A stretch of DNA of 7,545 nucleotides from Thiotrichaceae bacterium (GTDB lineage Bacteria > Pseudomonadota > Gammaproteobacteria > Thiotrichales > Thiotrichaceae), in the NCBI GenBank assembly GCA_024762625.1, contig JANTHA010000102.1, forward strand, positions 1 through 7,545, in the 5' to 3' direction. A program made the translations under genes and the position numbers. Below are positions 6,672 through 7,545 of the stretch, piece after piece (positions within the stretch are counted from its first letter, which is position 1; each line of letters opens with the position of its first letter). The notes beneath the pieces were generated by a model. The model made no database searches, was not told where the DNA came from, and saw nothing but the letters and a program-made list of their open reading frames with translations.

Positions 6672-7058
6672 ATGCCAGGCCCAAACGAGATAACACACTA
6701 TGAACAAATTGGCGGCGAAGCTGCGCTGCGCAAACTGGTTAATCGCTTTTATGATCTGATGGATGACAATAAAGAAGTAGAAGATATCCGCAAGCTACAC
6801 GCAAAAAACCTGAAAATATCACGCGAAAAACTATTTTTATTTCTAAGCGGCTGGCTTGGCGGCCCTCAATTATATGTTGAGAAATATGGTCACCCCATGC
6901 TGCGTCGCCGTCATATGCCCTTTGCTATCGGTGAGAAGGAACGCGACCAGTGGTTATTGTGTATGAATCAGGCGCTTGATGAACAGATTGATGAACCACT
7001 GCGCCAACAACTCAAGCATTCATTTGCAAAGGTGGCAGATCATATGCGCAATCAATAA
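6672..7058 (+). CDS. Group II truncated haemoglobin (trHbO-like)
   Basis: 128 aa, a 2-on-2 globin of group II, cytosolic and haem-binding. Such proteins bind O2 or NO and are linked to oxidative or nitrosative stress or to O2-dependent metabolism. Seen in order: YEQIGGEAALRKLVNRFYDLM (helices A-B, B10 Tyr27), FLSGWLGGPQLYVEKYGHP (56-75), the proximal F8 histidine H81 in the group-typical RRRHMPFAIG, and the G8 tryptophan W94 in RDQWLLCM, which is diagnostic for group II. The helix H ends in a short polar tail. AGGA at 6659-6662, 9 nt upstream, supports the ATG. It is divergent from typA with a 168-bp shared spacer. A CRP-like palindrome begins 10 bp after its stop. No dedicated reductase domain or partner gene is present. 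Confidence 0.95.
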   Translation: MPGPNEITHYEQIGGEAALRKLVNRFYDLMDDNKEVEDIRKLHAKNLKISREKLFLFLSGWLGGPQLYVEKYGHPMLRRRHMPFAIGEKERDQWLLCMNQALDEQIDEPLRQQLKHSFAKVADHMRNQ

Positions 7059-7067
7059 TTGTTCATA

Positions 7068-7085
7068 CTGTGAATTACTTCACAG
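7068..7085. promoter_or_regulatory. CRP/Vfr-like binding site
   Basis: CTGTGAATTACTTCACAG is a perfect inverted repeat with 7-bp arms and a 4-nt centre. It contains TGTGA-N6-TCACA (7069-7084), the consensus half-sites and spacing of the cAMP receptor protein. It lies 10 bp after the globin stop and about 145 bp before the response regulator start. No T-run follows (AATAAATC), so it is a weak terminator candidate. As an activator site it would sit well upstream of the response regulator promoter. Confidence 0.55.
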
Positions 7086-7130
7086 AATAAATCTCCGGTA
7101 ACGCTATGCTTTACTCAGCTTTACTGAATA

Positions 7131-7172
7131 TTGACGCTCAACCGCCGATAAAGCTTTTATGTTTACTATACT
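7131..7172 (+). promoter_or_regulatory. Candidate promoter region of the response regulator gene
   Basis: Two weak alternatives overlap here. One is TTGACG (7131-7136) with TTTTAT (7155-7160) at 18-bp spacing. The other is a better -10, TATACT (7167-7172), without a recognisable -35. Both give a start of transcription about 90-100 bp downstream of the centre of the CRP-like palindrome. I cannot choose between them. Confidence 0.3.
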
Positions 7173-7229
7173 TAGGAGTATTTGCGGCAAAAGCGCTCAT
7201 AGTGATTAAATTACTGGAGAGCACTAATC

Positions 7230-7545
7230 ATGAATATTTTGATTGTGGATGACCATACCTTGTTTGCGCAAGGTCTGCAGATGTTGCTGGAATCCAGGGA
7301 AGAAGGTATTCAGGTCTTCTATAGAAAAACAGCCGAGGCAGCATTACAGCATATAAAGGACAAAGGCCCGCCTGACTTACTGTTACTCGAAGCCGGTTTG
7401 CCTGATATGAATGGATTTGATCTGGTGCGAAAGCTTCGCCATCGAGGCGTTAATACGCCCACCTTGATCATATCAACCGACCAGATGCCTGCGGCTACCG
7501 GCATGGCCCTGGCCAATGGCGCTTCGGGATTTATTTCCAAATCCA
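7230..7545 (+). CDS. Response regulator with atypical receiver (Asp to Glu), 3' partial
   Basis: The first 105 residues are visible and the gene runs off the right edge. The opening MNILIVDDHTLFAQGLQMLL is typical of NarL/FixJ-type receivers, with the acidic pair D7-D8. Strand beta-3 reads DLLLLEAGLPDMNGFDL: the phospho-acceptor position is E54, not Asp. The other switch residues are present, namely S82 (beta-4) and K104 (beta-5, GFISKS). Thus it either mimics the phosphorylated state or signals without phosphorylation. A LuxR-type helix-turn-helix output is expected from the N-terminal style but lies outside the window. GGAGA at 7216-7220, 9 nt before the ATG, gives a good ribosome-binding site. 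A CRP-like palindrome lies about 145 bp upstream. No histidine kinase gene is in view. Confidence 0.88.
   Translation, partial: MNILIVDDHTLFAQGLQMLLESREEGIQVFYRKTAEAALQHIKDKGPPDLLLLEAGLPDMNGFDLVRKLRHRGVNTPTLIISTDQMPAATGMALANGASGFISKS

Noticed and set aside
7068..7092. Hairpin as terminator of the globin gene
   Set aside because: The 7-bp stem is followed by AATAAATC rather than a T-tract; the CRP consensus match explains the symmetry better, though a dual role is not excluded.

Overview
The window looks like ordinary chromosomal DNA from a proteobacterium, most likely a gammaproteobacterium, of intermediate GC content. The inference rests on a YfcE-type phosphodiesterase, a TypA/BipA GTPase, a ChaN-like lipoprotein, a group II truncated haemoglobin and a CRP-type palindrome. 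No rRNA, tRNA, CRISPR array, phage gene or transposase gene was seen.

Layout: 1-230 has no gene. It holds a long imperfect inverted repeat of about 140 bp that resembles a MITE (18-156), followed by a strong plus-strand terminator (191-228) that presumably serves a gene left of the window. On the plus strand follow a small metallophosphoesterase (359-856), a 272-bp spacer in which I see only a candidate promoter, a secreted DUF302 protein (1129-1632), and a membrane-anchored, FMN-binding glutamate-synthase-like protein (1735-3318). Two minus-strand genes converge on it: a Tiki/ChaN-type lipoprotein with a PDZ domain and a His/Lys/Met-rich tail (3342-4595), and typA (4686-6503, GTG start). A terminator hairpin separates these two. 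Divergent from typA is a group II truncated haemoglobin (6672-7058). After a spacer carrying a perfect CRP-like palindrome, a response regulator begins at 7230 and runs off the right edge.

The genes do not form one pathway. Most appear to be separate transcription units with their own spacers and candidate promoters. A loose theme is redox or haem biology (truncated globin, ChaN-like lipoprotein, Fe-S/FMN enzyme), but that is only suggestive.

The points most worth a second look are: the receiver domain, whose phospho-acceptor aspartate is replaced by glutamate; the CRP-like site upstream of it; the palindromic mobile-like element; the repeated leader of typA; and the metal-ligand-rich tail on the Tiki-PDZ lipoprotein. 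I found no clearly new multi-gene system.
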